Positions 24,022-33,425 of a stretch of 64,000 nt of DNA are shown in pieces. A program made the translations under genes and the position numbers. The stretch is from CAMCXE01 sp036520615 (GTDB taxonomy: Bacteria > Pseudomonadota > Gammaproteobacteria > Pseudomonadales > Cellvibrionaceae): positions 1 to 64,000 of the forward strand of contig DATDJI010000073.1 of the NCBI GenBank assembly GCA_036520615.1. Direction: 5' to 3'. Numbering within the stretch: position 1 is the stretch's first letter; each line of letters opens with the position of its first letter. Under the pieces are notes generated by a model that was not told the DNA's origin, made no database searches, and saw nothing but the letters and a program-made list of their open reading frames with translations.

Positions 24022-25059
24022 ATGCATTCTCACCCATCCAAAATCTATGCTCTAGCCCAGCGCGCTGCGATCCAGCCTGTTAGCTGGTCGCGCGCCTCTG
24101 CTGCCAATTGCCGTATTTGGGTAAAACGCGATGATCTTTTGCATGAAGCGGTAAGCGGCAATAAATTATTTAAATTATTTTATTATTTGCATGAAGCCGC
24201 TGCAGTTAAATCCTGCGGCATCATTAGTTTTGGCGGCGCCTATTCTAATCACCTGTATGCACTGGCTAAAGTTGCTCAAGCCATTAATTTGCCCAGTGTA
24301 GGTATTATTCGCGGCGAAGAATGTGATTTACAAAATCCTACGCTTGCGGAATTAAATACCTGCGGTATGCAATTACAACGAGTTGATCGCACTAGCTATC
24401 GACACAAAACGAGCGCGGAATTTAATGCGCAATTAACCGAGCAATACCCCGGATATTATTTAATACCAGAAGGTGGGGCAGGGGTTTTAGGGGCACAAGG
24501 CTTTGCCGATTATGCCGAAGCTGTATCGGCACAATTAATAAATAATGATTTGGCTATGGATAGTATTTGGTTGCCTGCAGGCACAGGCACAAGCGTAGCC
24601 GGATTAGCTGCAAGATGGCACAATATTCAGGCGGTTTGCGCTTTAGCACTTAACGAGCCCGCAACCTATACACAGGCAATCGCGGCATGGACACGACAGT
24701 TATGCCAGGCTCAACCGAGCTTAAAACCATATCCAATAGCTTGGCACGGCTTTGCGTTGCCGTTCGGTAAGTTAACGGCGTCTATACTGGAGGCGTGTCG
24801 GGCGTTTTGGTGTGAAACTGGGCTGCTATTTGATCCTATTTATGGCGGCAAGGTGTTATTAGCCTTACAGAAGGCATTTGATAGCGGCTTGCGTAATCAG
24901 CACATTCTTATTATTCACACGGGTGGCGTACAGGGCTGGCGAGGGTTTTTTTCTCGTAAAAATAATATTCCTGATGAAATTGAACACGCAGTAACAGCAT
25001 ATTTCGCCGATAAAACGTCGTTTATTCTCGATGACACAGATTTAACCTTAGGCATATAG
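24022..25059 (+). CDS. PLP-dependent ACC deaminase/D-cysteine desulfhydrase family protein
   Basis: A 345-residue fold-type II PLP enzyme. The PLP-binding Lys is Lys48 in SGNKLFKL. The substrate/cofactor loop FGGAYSNHL lies near residue 75, PEGGAGVLGAQGF near 154 and the phosphate-binding segment LPAGTGTSVAGLA near 190. Relatives either open 1-aminocyclopropane-1-carboxylate or release H2S from D-cysteine; the deciding residues cannot be judged by eye, and D-cysteine desulfhydrase-like activity is more usual in such gammaproteobacteria. It lies 27 nt before nadK, so the two are probably co-transcribed. Confidence 0.82.
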   Translation: MHSHPSKIYALAQRAAIQPVSWSRASAANCRIWVKRDDLLHEAVSGNKLFKLFYYLHEAAAVKSCGIISFGGAYSNHLYALAKVAQAINLPSVGIIRGEECDLQNPTLAELNTCGMQLQRVDRTSYRHKTSAEFNAQLTEQYPGYYLIPEGGAGVLGAQGFADYAEAVSAQLINNDLAMDSIWLPAGTGTSVAGLAARWHNIQAVCALALNEPATYTQAIAAWTRQLCQAQPSLKPYPIAWHGFALPFGKLTASILEACRAFWCETGLLFDPIYGGKVLLALQKAFDSGLRNQHILIIHTGGVQGWRGFFSRKNNIPDEIEHAVTAYFADKTSFILDDTDLTLGI

Positions 25060-25086
25060 ATATTTGCCGAATATTAGGAAACGACT

Positions 25087-25977
25087 ATGAATCATTTTCA
25101 CAGTGTTGGATTGGTGGGGCGCCCAGGTAGTGAAGCCGCCCTCTATTCCCTGCGTGTGCTGATTGATTTTCTCCATACCCGGCAAATTCAAACCTATATG
25201 GATTGTGAAACGGCAGAAGGTATTGCCCCGGGCTCGACGCAACACGTCACCCGCGCCCAGTTAGCGCAATTATGCGACTTGGTTATTGTCGTGGGAGGGG
25301 ACGGCAGCGTGCTCAGTACCGGCCGCTCAATGCGTGGTACGGGAGTACCGCTGTTGGGAATTAACCGCGGCCGTTTAGGTTTTTTAACGGACATTGCACC
25401 AGATGAAATTGCTACTCGAGTGGGGGCAGTTTTAGATGGTGAATATTTCGATGAAGAACGGTTTTTACTGGAATGCCGCCTGGTGCGCCAAGGCACAATT
25501 ATCGCGACCGGAACAGCGCTTAATGACATGGTGCTGCACCCGGGGCAGTTTATAAAAATGATTGAATTTCAGTTGTATATCGGCGATCGGTTTGTTTATC
25601 AGCAGCGCTCCGACGGCCTTATTATTTCAACCCCCACCGGTTCTACGGCCTATGCATTAAGCGGCGGCGGCCCAATTATGCACCCCTCGCTTGATGCGAT
25701 GGTGCTGGTGCCATTAAATCCGCACACGCTCAGTAGCCGTCCTATAGTAGTGGCAGGGAACAGCCAAATACGCATTGTAATTGGCGATCAACGCGCGGTA
25801 GAGCCACAGCTAACCTGCGATGGGCAAACGCATATCACAACGCAAGAAGGTGATGAAATTATCGTGCACAAGAAAGGCGATACGCTGCGTTTAATCCACC
25901 CTACAGATTATGATTTTTACGGTGTTTGCCGCAGTAAATTAGGTTGGGCGGTTGATACTCAAGGGAAAATAGAATAG
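25087..25977 (+). CDS. nadK: NAD kinase
   Basis: A 296-residue ATP-NAD kinase making NADP+. The signature GGDGS is at residues 70-74, followed by NRGRLGFLTD, TPTGSTAYALSGGGPI and PLNPHTLSSRP, all intact. Length and motifs match the family. An AGGAAACG element precedes the ATG. Neighbours (a PLP enzyme before, a phosphatase 9 nt after) suggest a short operon. Confidence 0.96.
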   Translation: MNHFHSVGLVGRPGSEAALYSLRVLIDFLHTRQIQTYMDCETAEGIAPGSTQHVTRAQLAQLCDLVIVVGGDGSVLSTGRSMRGTGVPLLGINRGRLGFLTDIAPDEIATRVGAVLDGEYFDEERFLLECRLVRQGTIIATGTALNDMVLHPGQFIKMIEFQLYIGDRFVYQQRSDGLIISTPTGSTAYALSGGGPIMHPSLDAMVLVPLNPHTLSSRPIVVAGNSQIRIVIGDQRAVEPQLTCDGQTHITTQEGDEIIVHKKGDTLRLIHPTDYDFYGVCRSKLGWAVDTQGKIE

Positions 25978-25986
25978 GTAAATAAT

Positions 25987-26949
25987 GTGAAAAATTTGGG
26001 TTATGACATTATTGGCGATGTACACGGCTGTGCTTTTACCCTGGTTAAATTGCTGGAGAAATTAGGCTACCGCGATTTTAATGGGGTCTATCAACACGCG
26101 GGGCGCAAAGTTTTATTTGTCGGTGACATATTAGACCGCGGCCCGCATATTCGTGAGGCGATTACACTTGTTAAAGCGATGGTAGATGCTGGCGTTGCTG
26201 AATGTGTAATGGGCAACCACGAATATAATGCCTTGGGCTACACAATCTGGTTGCCCGAACAGCAGCGTTATTTGCGCGAGCATACACCGCGTAACCATCG
26301 TTTATTAAGTGCCACTTTAGAGCAATATAAAAAATATCCCCATGAATGGGAGCAAGTATTAACTTGGTTGCAAGAGCGGCCTTTATTTTTAAATTTACCG
26401 GAGTGCCGTGTTGTACATGCTTGCTGGGATAGCGATTTAATTTACACCTACGAATGTAATTACGGCAGCAATCAGGTTAGCCGAGATTTTTTAGTTGAGT
26501 CCGGAGATGAATCCAGTTTTGCTTATTTATTAATGGACCGCTTAACCCGTGGCACGGACATCTCTCTGCCACCAGGAGTTGAAGTTGTAGGCCGCGATGG
26601 GTTTAGCCGCAAACAATTTCGCACCAAATTTTGGTCAACTGACCCGAAAACCTACTCCGATGTAGTATTTCAGCCCGACCCATTGCCCGCTTATTTAATG
26701 AATACACCGCTGAGCAAAGCAGAGCGTAAATGCTTGTTGCATTACAACGAACATGAATTACCGGTATTTGTAGGCCATTATTGGCTAACCGGAGTTCCGA
26801 CGCCTTTAACGCCTAATGTCGCCTGCTTGGATTATAGTGCGGTGAAATACGGTCGATTGGTCGCTTATCGATTTGACGGTGAGGCGGTTTTATCGGCGGA
26901 TAAATTTGTTTCCGTCGTCGTCGATATGAAAAGCGATGTGGGGCATTGA
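25987..26949 (+). CDS. Calcineurin-like metallophosphoesterase
   Basis: A 320-residue Ser/Thr phosphatase-type hydrolase. It has the metal-binding motifs GDVHG (10-14), GDILDRG (46-52) and GNHE (76-79), and later VHACWD and VGHYW His motifs. It resembles ApaH/PrpE-like phosphatases that remove phosphate from nucleotides or proteins. The start is GTG at 25987; no ATG fits. It follows nadK by 9 nt, so is co-transcribed with it. Substrate unknown. Confidence 0.85.
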   Translation: MKNLGYDIIGDVHGCAFTLVKLLEKLGYRDFNGVYQHAGRKVLFVGDILDRGPHIREAITLVKAMVDAGVAECVMGNHEYNALGYTIWLPEQQRYLREHTPRNHRLLSATLEQYKKYPHEWEQVLTWLQERPLFLNLPECRVVHACWDSDLIYTYECNYGSNQVSRDFLVESGDESSFAYLLMDRLTRGTDISLPPGVEVVGRDGFSRKQFRTKFWSTDPKTYSDVVFQPDPLPAYLMNTPLSKAERKCLLHYNEHELPVFVGHYWLTGVPTPLTPNVACLDYSAVKYGRLVAYRFDGEAVLSADKFVSVVVDMKSDVGH

Positions 26950-26977
26950 TGGGCAGCAAATCTCTGTAGTAAGTGTT

Positions 26978-27631
26978 ATGACATTCGCCTACTCTTTCAT
27001 CATAATGGCTTTTTGCTTTCTAATGACTTTTCCTGTTAGCGGAATAGCAAATGATAATGCCCGCATCCTGCGGGAAGATTGTGCCCAGGCCCCAGTACAA
27101 CCCACCAGATACATCAACTGATGGATGTACGTGTGGACTGAGCCTAACAACGTTTCGATACCTCTGAAAAATCCATTTCGACTTAATGCTGCATGTAATT
27201 TGCGATGGATTGGGTTTGCTTATCAGAAAGATCAAGCAATTGATCTCTCGAAAGAAAAGGCCTCATTTGAGCGCTACAAGAATGACTGCGAGGTTTACGG
27301 TGAACTCCTCCTGATTGGCGCAGCCACGTTGCAAGGCACACTCCGATACGAAGAAGGTCCGGCCGGTACATGGTGGTTTAATCCCTACGGCAAACCCATA
27401 ATATCCCGAGGGCCGCTGGAACATAAAATTGCGAGCCTAAAACTCACTGGGGACCACACTCCACAAGCGCTACATGTACCCCATTCGTTAGATAAAGCAG
27501 ATTGCTGGGAGGCCAAGGCGGTTGTAAGAATCTCTGACATCTGGCTTAGGATCAGTGATTCTGATGAGGCTGGTGCCTATCCTGCCAAATACAGTATCAC
27601 GAAGGTTTCAAATCATCACCGATGCAACTGA
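26978..27631 (+). pseudogene. Gene for a secreted protein split by an in-frame TGA
   Basis: The frame from ATG 26978 encodes a signal peptide (MTFAYSFIIMAFCFLMTFPV...GIA) and continues to QPTRYIN, where TGA at 27119-27121 stops it. The same frame stays open for another 168 codons from ATG 27125, with a coherent Cys- and Trp-containing protein (LNAACNLRWIGFAYQKD...CEVYGELLLIGAATLQG...DCWEAKAVVRISDIWLR). A single TGG-to-TGA change (Trp to stop) would explain the break. Together they form about a 217-residue exported protein, family not recognised. Otherwise the second part may be made alone from the ATG after the stop, without export. A sequencing error is possible. Confidence 0.6.
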
Positions 27632-27910
27632 GGCTTAATTTTTCGGACGCGAAATTTATTAAACATAAACTCGTAAAGTGCATAAATCTTAGGGTGAGTT
27701 TTCGAAGCAACCCACCATTAGTATCGTCGCGGAGAATTATTTTGGCCGACTAAATCGGGCTGTGAGATCGTCGTTAGTCGCTTCGCTCCGAATCTATCCT
27801 ATATTTTTCTTTGGAATCAAATAGCCAAATTTATTAGGCCGCAGGGAAAATTTGCAATGCCCCAGATAGATTAAGAAAGTGTCGCCCGATAATGACCAAC
27901 TCTTAAAAAT
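27632..27910. other. Intergenic region before the deaD terminator
   Basis: About 280 bases with no gene or recognised site; AT-rich, between two converging genes. Confidence 0.4.
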
Positions 27911-27943
27911 AAAAAAACCGCCATTGCATGCAAGGCGGTTTTT
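27911..27943 (-). terminator. Bidirectional rho-independent terminator
   Basis: AAAAAACCGCC-ATTGCATGCAA-GGCGGTTTTT gives a 5-bp GC stem extended by A-T pairs, with a T-run on either strand. It lies downstream of deaD (minus) and can also stop transcripts from the 27631 end. Confidence 0.85.
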
Positions 27944-28000
27944 CAATTAAAGCATTTGAATGCGTATTAGCGGCTCAAAGCAATCAGCACTGAATTATTT

Positions 28001-29977
28001 TTAGTCCCAATCGGTCGGACTAAGCGAGCGACGCTTTCCTTTAGCGGCTTTTGGTGCGTCAGTATCTGCGGTTTTGGCCGCAGTCTTTTTCACTGCAGCA
28101 GGTGCATCAGCGGCTTTGCGGCGTGGCTTGCGCTCTTCTTTAGAATCATCAAACTTCAGCTTGTCGGACTTGGGCTTTTCGAAATGGGGTTTATCAAACG
28201 AAGGTTTGTCAGATCTCGGCTTGTCAAATTTACCGCCGCCTTCAAAGGATTTTTTACCAGGGCCGGCATCAACTGAAATTTCCAAGCGCTGAGATTTAAC
28301 GCGCACTTTTTTCAGATGAGCTAATAATTCTTTAGATAAGTCCGTGGGTAATTCAACGGTGCTAAACGTTTCAAATAAACGAATGTGGCCGATTTGCTCG
28401 CGGTTGAGCTGTACTTCATTGGCAATGGCACCGACTATATCTTTAGGCATAGCGCCGTGCTCGCGGCCTACTTCGATGCGGTATGTAGTCATGTTCGCGT
28501 CAGTGGTGTGCTCACGGCGTTCACCGCGTTCTTTGCGCTCGCCTCTTTCAGGGCGTTCGCCTCGATCGGAGCGCTCGCGAGATGGACGATCAGAGCGCTC
28601 GCCACGATCAGAACGTTCGCTGCGTTCACGTTTGGCAGGCTCGTCTTGCTCAAAACTTTCTTTGCGTTCAATAAAAAGGGGATTGCCTTTCTGTGCCAGG
28701 AACGCGAGAGCTTTGGCGGCATCTTCGGGTAATATTTGTTGTTCTTTACAAAGCTCTGCTACAAACGTGGAAAAGAAATCAAGATTTTCAGTATTTAATA
28801 CTTCGACAATTGATTGCTTAAACGAATTAATGCGGTGATGGGTAATCTGTTCTTTGCTGGGCAGTTGCATCATAGTGATCGGCTGCCGGGTGGCGCGCTC
28901 GATTGATTGCAACATCCGCTGCTCGCGCGGCGCTACGAATAAAATCGCTTTGCCATTGCGCCCGGCGCGACCAGTACGGCCAATACGATGCACATAGGAT
29001 TCGGTATCGTAGGGAATATCATAGTTAATTACGTGGCTAATACGTGGCACGTCGATACCGCGCGCTGCTACATCCGTTGCAACCACTATATCCAATTTGC
29101 CATTTTTTAAGCGCTCAACGGTGCGCTCGCGCAGGGCCTGGTTCATATCACCATTTAATGCCGAAGTGGCGTGGCCGCGCGCTTCTAATTTTTCTGCAAG
29201 CTCTACTGTGGCAGTTTTAGTGCGTACAAAGATAATAACGCCATCGTATTCTTCAATTTCTAAAATACGCGTTAAGGCATCAAGTTTATTGACACCTTTT
29301 ACAATCCAACCTTGCTGATCAATATTCATAACCGTGGTGGTTTTGCTTTCGATCTGAATAGTGATGGGATTGGTTAAATAGGTTTGCGCCACTTTTTGAA
29401 TTTGTTTTGGCATAGTGGCGGAGAATAAAGCAGTTTGTCGATCCGCAGGGGCATGGTCCAAAATCCATTCAACATCATCAATAAAACCCATGCGCAACAT
29501 TTCATCGGCTTCGTCTAATACCACATGGGTTAAGCCGTCTAAGTCCAAGGATTTACGGCGCAAGTGATCCATAACGCGTCCGGGCGTGCCGACTACTATA
29601 TGCACACCGCGCTCTAAAGCACGCAATTGGCTGACCATGCTTTGGCCGCCGTAAATCGGTAAAACGTGAAAATCTTTTAAGTGGTGTGCGTATTTTTGGA
29701 ATGCTTCAGCCACTTGGATGGCTAATTCGCGGGTTGGTGTAAGTACCAACGCTTGAGTGTGGCGATTTTTTAAATCTATAGCGTTCAATACAGGTAGTGC
29801 GAAAGCGGCTGTTTTTCCTGTACCGGTTTGCGCCATGCCTAATACATCGTGGCCATTTAATAGGCTAGGTATGGCTTGGGCTTGAATGGGGGAGGGCTGT
29901 TCGTAGCCGATTTCTTTTAATGCGGAGAGGAGTGTAGCTTTGAGTGCAAATTCGGAAAATTGGGTGATATCTGTCAT
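28001..29977 (-). CDS. deaD: DEAD-box RNA helicase DeaD/CsdA
   Basis: A 658-residue cold-shock RNA helicase acting in ribosome assembly and mRNA decay. Motifs: Q motif near residue 28, Walker A AQTGTGKT at 49-56, VLDEADEM, SATMP, and HRIGRTGRAGR. A long Arg/Glu/Ser repeat (ERSDRGERSDR...) near 435-480 links to the RNA-binding C-terminal domain (TYRIEVGREHGAMP). A Lys/Asp/Phe-rich disordered tail ends the protein. The 160-nt upstream region has a CCGCA...TGCGG hairpin, in line with a long leader typical of cold-shock genes. The terminator at 27911-27943 follows. Confidence 0.95.
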   Translation of the reverse strand: MTDITQFSEFALKATLLSALKEIGYEQPSPIQAQAIPSLLNGHDVLGMAQTGTGKTAAFALPVLNAIDLKNRHTQALVLTPTRELAIQVAEAFQKYAHHLKDFHVLPIYGGQSMVSQLRALERGVHIVVGTPGRVMDHLRRKSLDLDGLTHVVLDEADEMLRMGFIDDVEWILDHAPADRQTALFSATMPKQIQKVAQTYLTNPITIQIESKTTTVMNIDQQGWIVKGVNKLDALTRILEIEEYDGVIIFVRTKTATVELAEKLEARGHATSALNGDMNQALRERTVERLKNGKLDIVVATDVAARGIDVPRISHVINYDIPYDTESYVHRIGRTGRAGRNGKAILFVAPREQRMLQSIERATRQPITMMQLPSKEQITHHRINSFKQSIVEVLNTENLDFFSTFVAELCKEQQILPEDAAKALAFLAQKGNPLFIERKESFEQDEPAKRERSERSDRGERSDRPSRERSDRGERPERGERKERGERREHTTDANMTTYRIEVGREHGAMPKDIVGAIANEVQLNREQIGHIRLFETFSTVELPTDLSKELLAHLKKVRVKSQRLEISVDAGPGKKSFEGGGKFDKPRSDKPSFDKPHFEKPKSDKLKFDDSKEERKPRRKAADAPAAVKKTAAKTADTDAPKAAKGKRRSLSPTDWD

Positions 29978-30138
29978 AAATAAACCAAGAGCCGCCGCAG
30001 CTTAGGGTGCGGAGGTGGTGAAAAGGGGCGCGCGATTGTACAGCGGGACTGATCAAAAATAAAGCAATAAGGGCCTTGTGCAGAGCAAAACCCTGATTTT
30101 TACGCATAACTGGGTTGAGAGCGCCAGTATCGATGTGG

Positions 30139-30423
30139 CTAGCGCCAGTATTTACATAAATAGGCAGTGTCGGTAAGAGCTTTAACTTTGAAGCGCACAT
30201 TGGCTTCTACTTCAAATGTTTGGCCATCTACAAAGGTTTGCCAGCTGCTTTGACCGGGTTGTTGTATTTCCAACGTGCCGCTAACCACAGTCATAACTTC
30301 TTTGCAGTCGGTACCAAAATCGTATTCACCCGCGGCCATAACACCAACAGTGGCTGGTAAGCTCGCTGTTTGCAGCGCGATGGATTTTACATTACCGTTA
30401 AAATATTCATTGACCTTCAACAT
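30139..30423 (-). CDS. ppnP: Pyrimidine/purine nucleoside phosphorylase
   Basis: A 94-residue cupin of the DUF1255/PpnP family that cleaves several nucleosides with phosphate. The whole-length pattern fits: NEYFNGNVKSIAL, then VGVMAAGEYDFGTDCKEVMTVVSGTLEI, then FEVEANVRFKVKA and the C-terminal YLCKYW. Size is exactly typical. It is divergently arranged with cmoM, sharing a 110-nt promoter region. Confidence 0.92.
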   Translation of the reverse strand: MLKVNEYFNGNVKSIALQTASLPATVGVMAAGEYDFGTDCKEVMTVVSGTLEIQQPGQSSWQTFVDGQTFEVEANVRFKVKALTDTAYLCKYWR

Positions 30424-30535
30424 AGTCGTGTCCTCTAATTTTATGGCCGCGCATTATAGAGTATTCCTGCTCGCAGCCAAGAGCCTACCGCTAGACCCTG
30501 CAATTAATATTTAACACGCCTAATTGAGTAGCCCT

Positions 30536-31327
30536 GTGTCTCCAAAACATCCCGATAACGACCGCAATTTTAACGATTTAACCCCGCGTTTTAAGCGCAA
30601 TATTTATGATTCATTAAAAGGTAAATTGCGTTTGCGGGTGTTAGCGCGGGATTTTAAACAATGGGTGGGCGATCAGCCGCAACGCTGGTTAGACGTAGGT
30701 GCCGGGCAAGGACAATTTGCGCTGCTGCTTGCAGCCATGGGACACCATGTGACCTTAGTGGATATTTCTGGCGAAATGTTAGCTGAGGCGAAAGAAGCAT
30801 TTACTGCTGCAGGTTTATTAGATCATGCAGAGTTTATTTGCTGTCCTCTACAGCAAATGCATGAATACGTATCCGAGCAATACGACGGCGTTTTATGTCA
30901 TGCGGTTATGGAGTGGCTACAGGAGCCCAGTACATTGCTGCATTTTTTAACGCCGTTTATAAAGCCTACTGGCTGGCTGTCCGTTATTTTTTACAATATT
31001 CATGGTGTAATTTTTAAAAATTTACTGCGCGCGAATTATAAAAAAATTAATTCCGGTGACTACCGAGGCAAACACGGCAGCCTCACGCCGTTAAATCCTC
31101 TTGACCCGATAGATGTAATCAATTGGTTCGATGTGGCGGGTTTAAACATTATCTGCCATAGCGGTATTCGGGTATTTCACGATTATATTTTGGATAAAAC
31201 ATTATTAAGCCAGCAAGGCGAGGCGCTTATTGAGCAGGAGTTAGCCTTTTCACAAATTCTGCCCTACCGTGATTTAGGTCGATATGTGCATTTATTGGCC
31301 CGCAAAAAATTAAGCGCTGGCATTTAA
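30536..31327 (+). CDS. cmoM: tRNA 5-carboxymethoxyuridine methyltransferase
   Basis: A 263-residue SAM-dependent methyltransferase that methylates cmo5U34 in tRNA wobble positions. It aligns from memory with E. coli CmoM (SmtA): DRNFNDLTPRFKRNIYDS, WLDVGAGQGQFALLLAAMGH (SAM-binding), HAVMEWL, SVIFYNIHGVIFKN, GIRVFHDYI and a LGRYVHLLARK end. GTG at 30536 is chosen as it places the N-terminus properly; an in-frame TTG at 30524 is possible. It stands apart from cmoA/cmoB. Confidence 0.88.
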   Translation: MSPKHPDNDRNFNDLTPRFKRNIYDSLKGKLRLRVLARDFKQWVGDQPQRWLDVGAGQGQFALLLAAMGHHVTLVDISGEMLAEAKEAFTAAGLLDHAEFICCPLQQMHEYVSEQYDGVLCHAVMEWLQEPSTLLHFLTPFIKPTGWLSVIFYNIHGVIFKNLLRANYKKINSGDYRGKHGSLTPLNPLDPIDVINWFDVAGLNIICHSGIRVFHDYILDKTLLSQQGEALIEQELAFSQILPYRDLGRYVHLLARKKLSAGI

Positions 31328-31338
31328 CCGACGTTTAA

Positions 31339-32103
31339 TTACATGCCTTGTAGTGGCAGATCCGGAGTGTTGGCACCGGGGTTAAATGTCGATTCGGGCA
31401 TTAGATCCAACGAAATGGATTTGCGTTTATTTTGCAAAATTTCTGACACTTCGCGAATTAACCTATGTTTGCGCTCGTCAGTAACGGTTGAGCTCATCAA
31501 TTTGTTAATAGCATTGCGATAAAATCCATAGGCACTTAACACGTCCGAGCGCGCTAGCGCTTTATGTCCTTGGCCAATATGGCTTAACACCTCAACCATC
31601 AAATGTGCCCAGCCCAGCTCGCGGATAAATTGGTCCATTTCCGTTATATCGATACGTCCTGCAAGTTGCTGAGTGCGCACAATCCGCCCTGCTTCCTGTA
31701 AATAAAGTTGTGCGCGGGCAATAGCTGCGTCACTGGGCTGCACCCTATATAAAACGGTGGGGGAAGATTGCTCCATATAAGCGGCGGATAAGGCTTGTGC
31801 TGTGCGTAAATTACTTTCCAAATAAACAATAGTTGGATCTAAAGCAGTAGCGGTATGAATTAAATCAATAATTTCATCATTAATTGCTTTGGGAATAATT
31901 GGGCTCTCCACCAGCGGCTCGATGGCTGCACCCACTTCTTCTAATTCATTAATACGTCGTCGCAACTCCCAAATTTTATGGGTGACCACGCGCTTTCGCG
32001 TGTGTTGGCGATTAACAAAACTTACCACCAATAAAGACGCGATCATCAAAATGCCGCAGACAATCACGACGCTTACGATGCTCATGAATATAAAAATCCT
32101 CAA
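31339..32103 (-). CDS. Membrane-anchored protein of unknown function
   Basis: A 254-residue protein with one N-terminal transmembrane helix (about 3-28), then a cytoplasmic or periplasmic all-helical part with coiled-coil character (ELRRRINELEEVG) and a helical repeat-like region (GHKALARSDVLSAYGFYRNAI). The family is not recognised. An internal ATG seven codons in is an alternative start. It lies 100 nt downstream of flhB on the same strand, but nothing links it to the flagellum. Confidence 0.65.
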   Translation of the reverse strand: MRIFIFMSIVSVVIVCGILMIASLLVVSFVNRQHTRKRVVTHKIWELRRRINELEEVGAAIEPLVESPIIPKAINDEIIDLIHTATALDPTIVYLESNLRTAQALSAAYMEQSSPTVLYRVQPSDAAIARAQLYLQEAGRIVRTQQLAGRIDITEMDQFIRELGWAHLMVEVLSHIGQGHKALARSDVLSAYGFYRNAINKLMSSTVTDERKHRLIREVSEILQNKRKSISLDLMPESTFNPGANTPDLPLQGM

Positions 32104-32204
32104 CGACTAAAGGCTCCAGGCAAGTTAAAATTCTGCGCAGAGTTTATTAAGTGTAGGACGGATATGGCTAAACGCATGCAAACTAGCTGCCGCGTATGAG
32201 GGGC

Positions 32205-33338
32205 TTAATCGAAATATAGATCTCTTGGAACATTAATATTGCGTGGATATTGGGGTTTCTCGCCTTTTCCTTTACGGTAATTACGCAGGCCAAATACATA
32301 GGCCAGTACTTGTGCTACGGCAACATACAGCCCCGTGGGAATCTCTCCATCTAATGGGGTGGTGTGAAAAATAGAGCGGGCAAGCGCGGGAGACTCAATT
32401 GATTCTATACCGGAGGCTTTAGCAATTTCGCGAATTTTAAGTGCTAGATGATCCGTGCCTTTGGCCAATAAAATCGGCGCGCCGGGTTTGTGTGGATCGT
32501 ATTGCAAGGCCACTGCATAGTGCGTTGGGTTAGTGATAACAATATCCGCTTTGGGCACGTTAGACATCATGCGGCGCTGGGCCATTTCTCGCTGTAATTG
32601 TCGAATACGGCCTTTAACTTCCGGGCGTCCTTCAGAATCTTTCATTTCATCTTTTACTTCCTGCAGTGTCATTTTCATTTTTTTAGAAAATTCCCACAAT
32701 TGTATAGGCACATCAATAGCAGCTATAACAAACGTTGAGGAAGCAATAACAATGCTGGCCCAAAAACATAACGACAGCATATGCGCCATACCTTGTTCAC
32801 TGGATTCCTGGCTGAGACCGGCAATTGCGCTGAGCATCCCTTTAATGACCACGTAGGAAAATAAAATTATTAAACCAACTTTAGCCAAGGCTTTGCCCAG
32901 TTCTATTAAAGATTTAGTTGAAAACATGCGCTTTAAACCGGCTAGCGGGTTCATGCGGCTGAGTTTGGGCATCGCACTTGCGGGTGTAAATAACCAACCA
33001 CCCAAGGCGACAGGTGCGATCAATGCAGCTAAAGCGGTCGCGCCTGCAAAGGGAACAAGATCCCAAAGCGCTTCCATTAGTGATGAAACAAAATACGCAG
33101 GCATAATTTGCGGATCGTAAATAGCTTCACGGCTGAACGAAAAGTTGCGCCGAAAAATCGACAGCATTGTACTCACTAATTTACCACCAAAAATCCATAA
33201 GGCAACTAATGAAACGAGTAATACCACTGCGGTGGTAAGCTCGCGCGAACGCGGAATTTGGCCTTCTTCACGGGCCTTTTCCTGTCGTCTCGGTGTTGCG
33301 TCTTCCGTTTTATCTTCACTGCTGTGATCATCTGACAC
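32205..33338 (-). CDS. flhB: Flagellar export switch protein FlhB
   Basis: A 377-residue inner-membrane subunit of the flagellar type III export gate. It has four hydrophobic segments in the first 210 residues, then the cytoplasmic switch domain with the autocleavage motif NPTH at 270-273, followed by YAVALQY. The N-terminus EDKTEDATPRRQEKAREEGQ is diagnostic. Cleavage at Asn270-Pro271 switches export from rod/hook to filament proteins. It ends the fliLMNOPQR-flhB run; flhA does not follow. Confidence 0.95.
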   Translation of the reverse strand: MSDDHSSEDKTEDATPRRQEKAREEGQIPRSRELTTAVVLLVSLVALWIFGGKLVSTMLSIFRRNFSFSREAIYDPQIMPAYFVSSLMEALWDLVPFAGATALAALIAPVALGGWLFTPASAMPKLSRMNPLAGLKRMFSTKSLIELGKALAKVGLIILFSYVVIKGMLSAIAGLSQESSEQGMAHMLSLCFWASIVIASSTFVIAAIDVPIQLWEFSKKMKMTLQEVKDEMKDSEGRPEVKGRIRQLQREMAQRRMMSNVPKADIVITNPTHYAVALQYDPHKPGAPILLAKGTDHLALKIREIAKASGIESIESPALARSIFHTTPLDGEIPTGLYVAVAQVLAYVFGLRNYRKGKGEKPQYPRNINVPRDLYFD

Positions 33339-33425
33339 GGCGCATGCTCAGTAGATTTAAAAATAGAAATTGAAATTAAAAATGGTAAGACCAGCTTACA
33401 TCAGTATTAATGTATTTGATTAGAG

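Noticed and set aside
28344..28838. Long plus-strand frames opposite deaD and similar frames opposite other genes
   Set aside because: They are antisense shadows of well-supported genes, with Ser/Arg-rich composition and no start signals.
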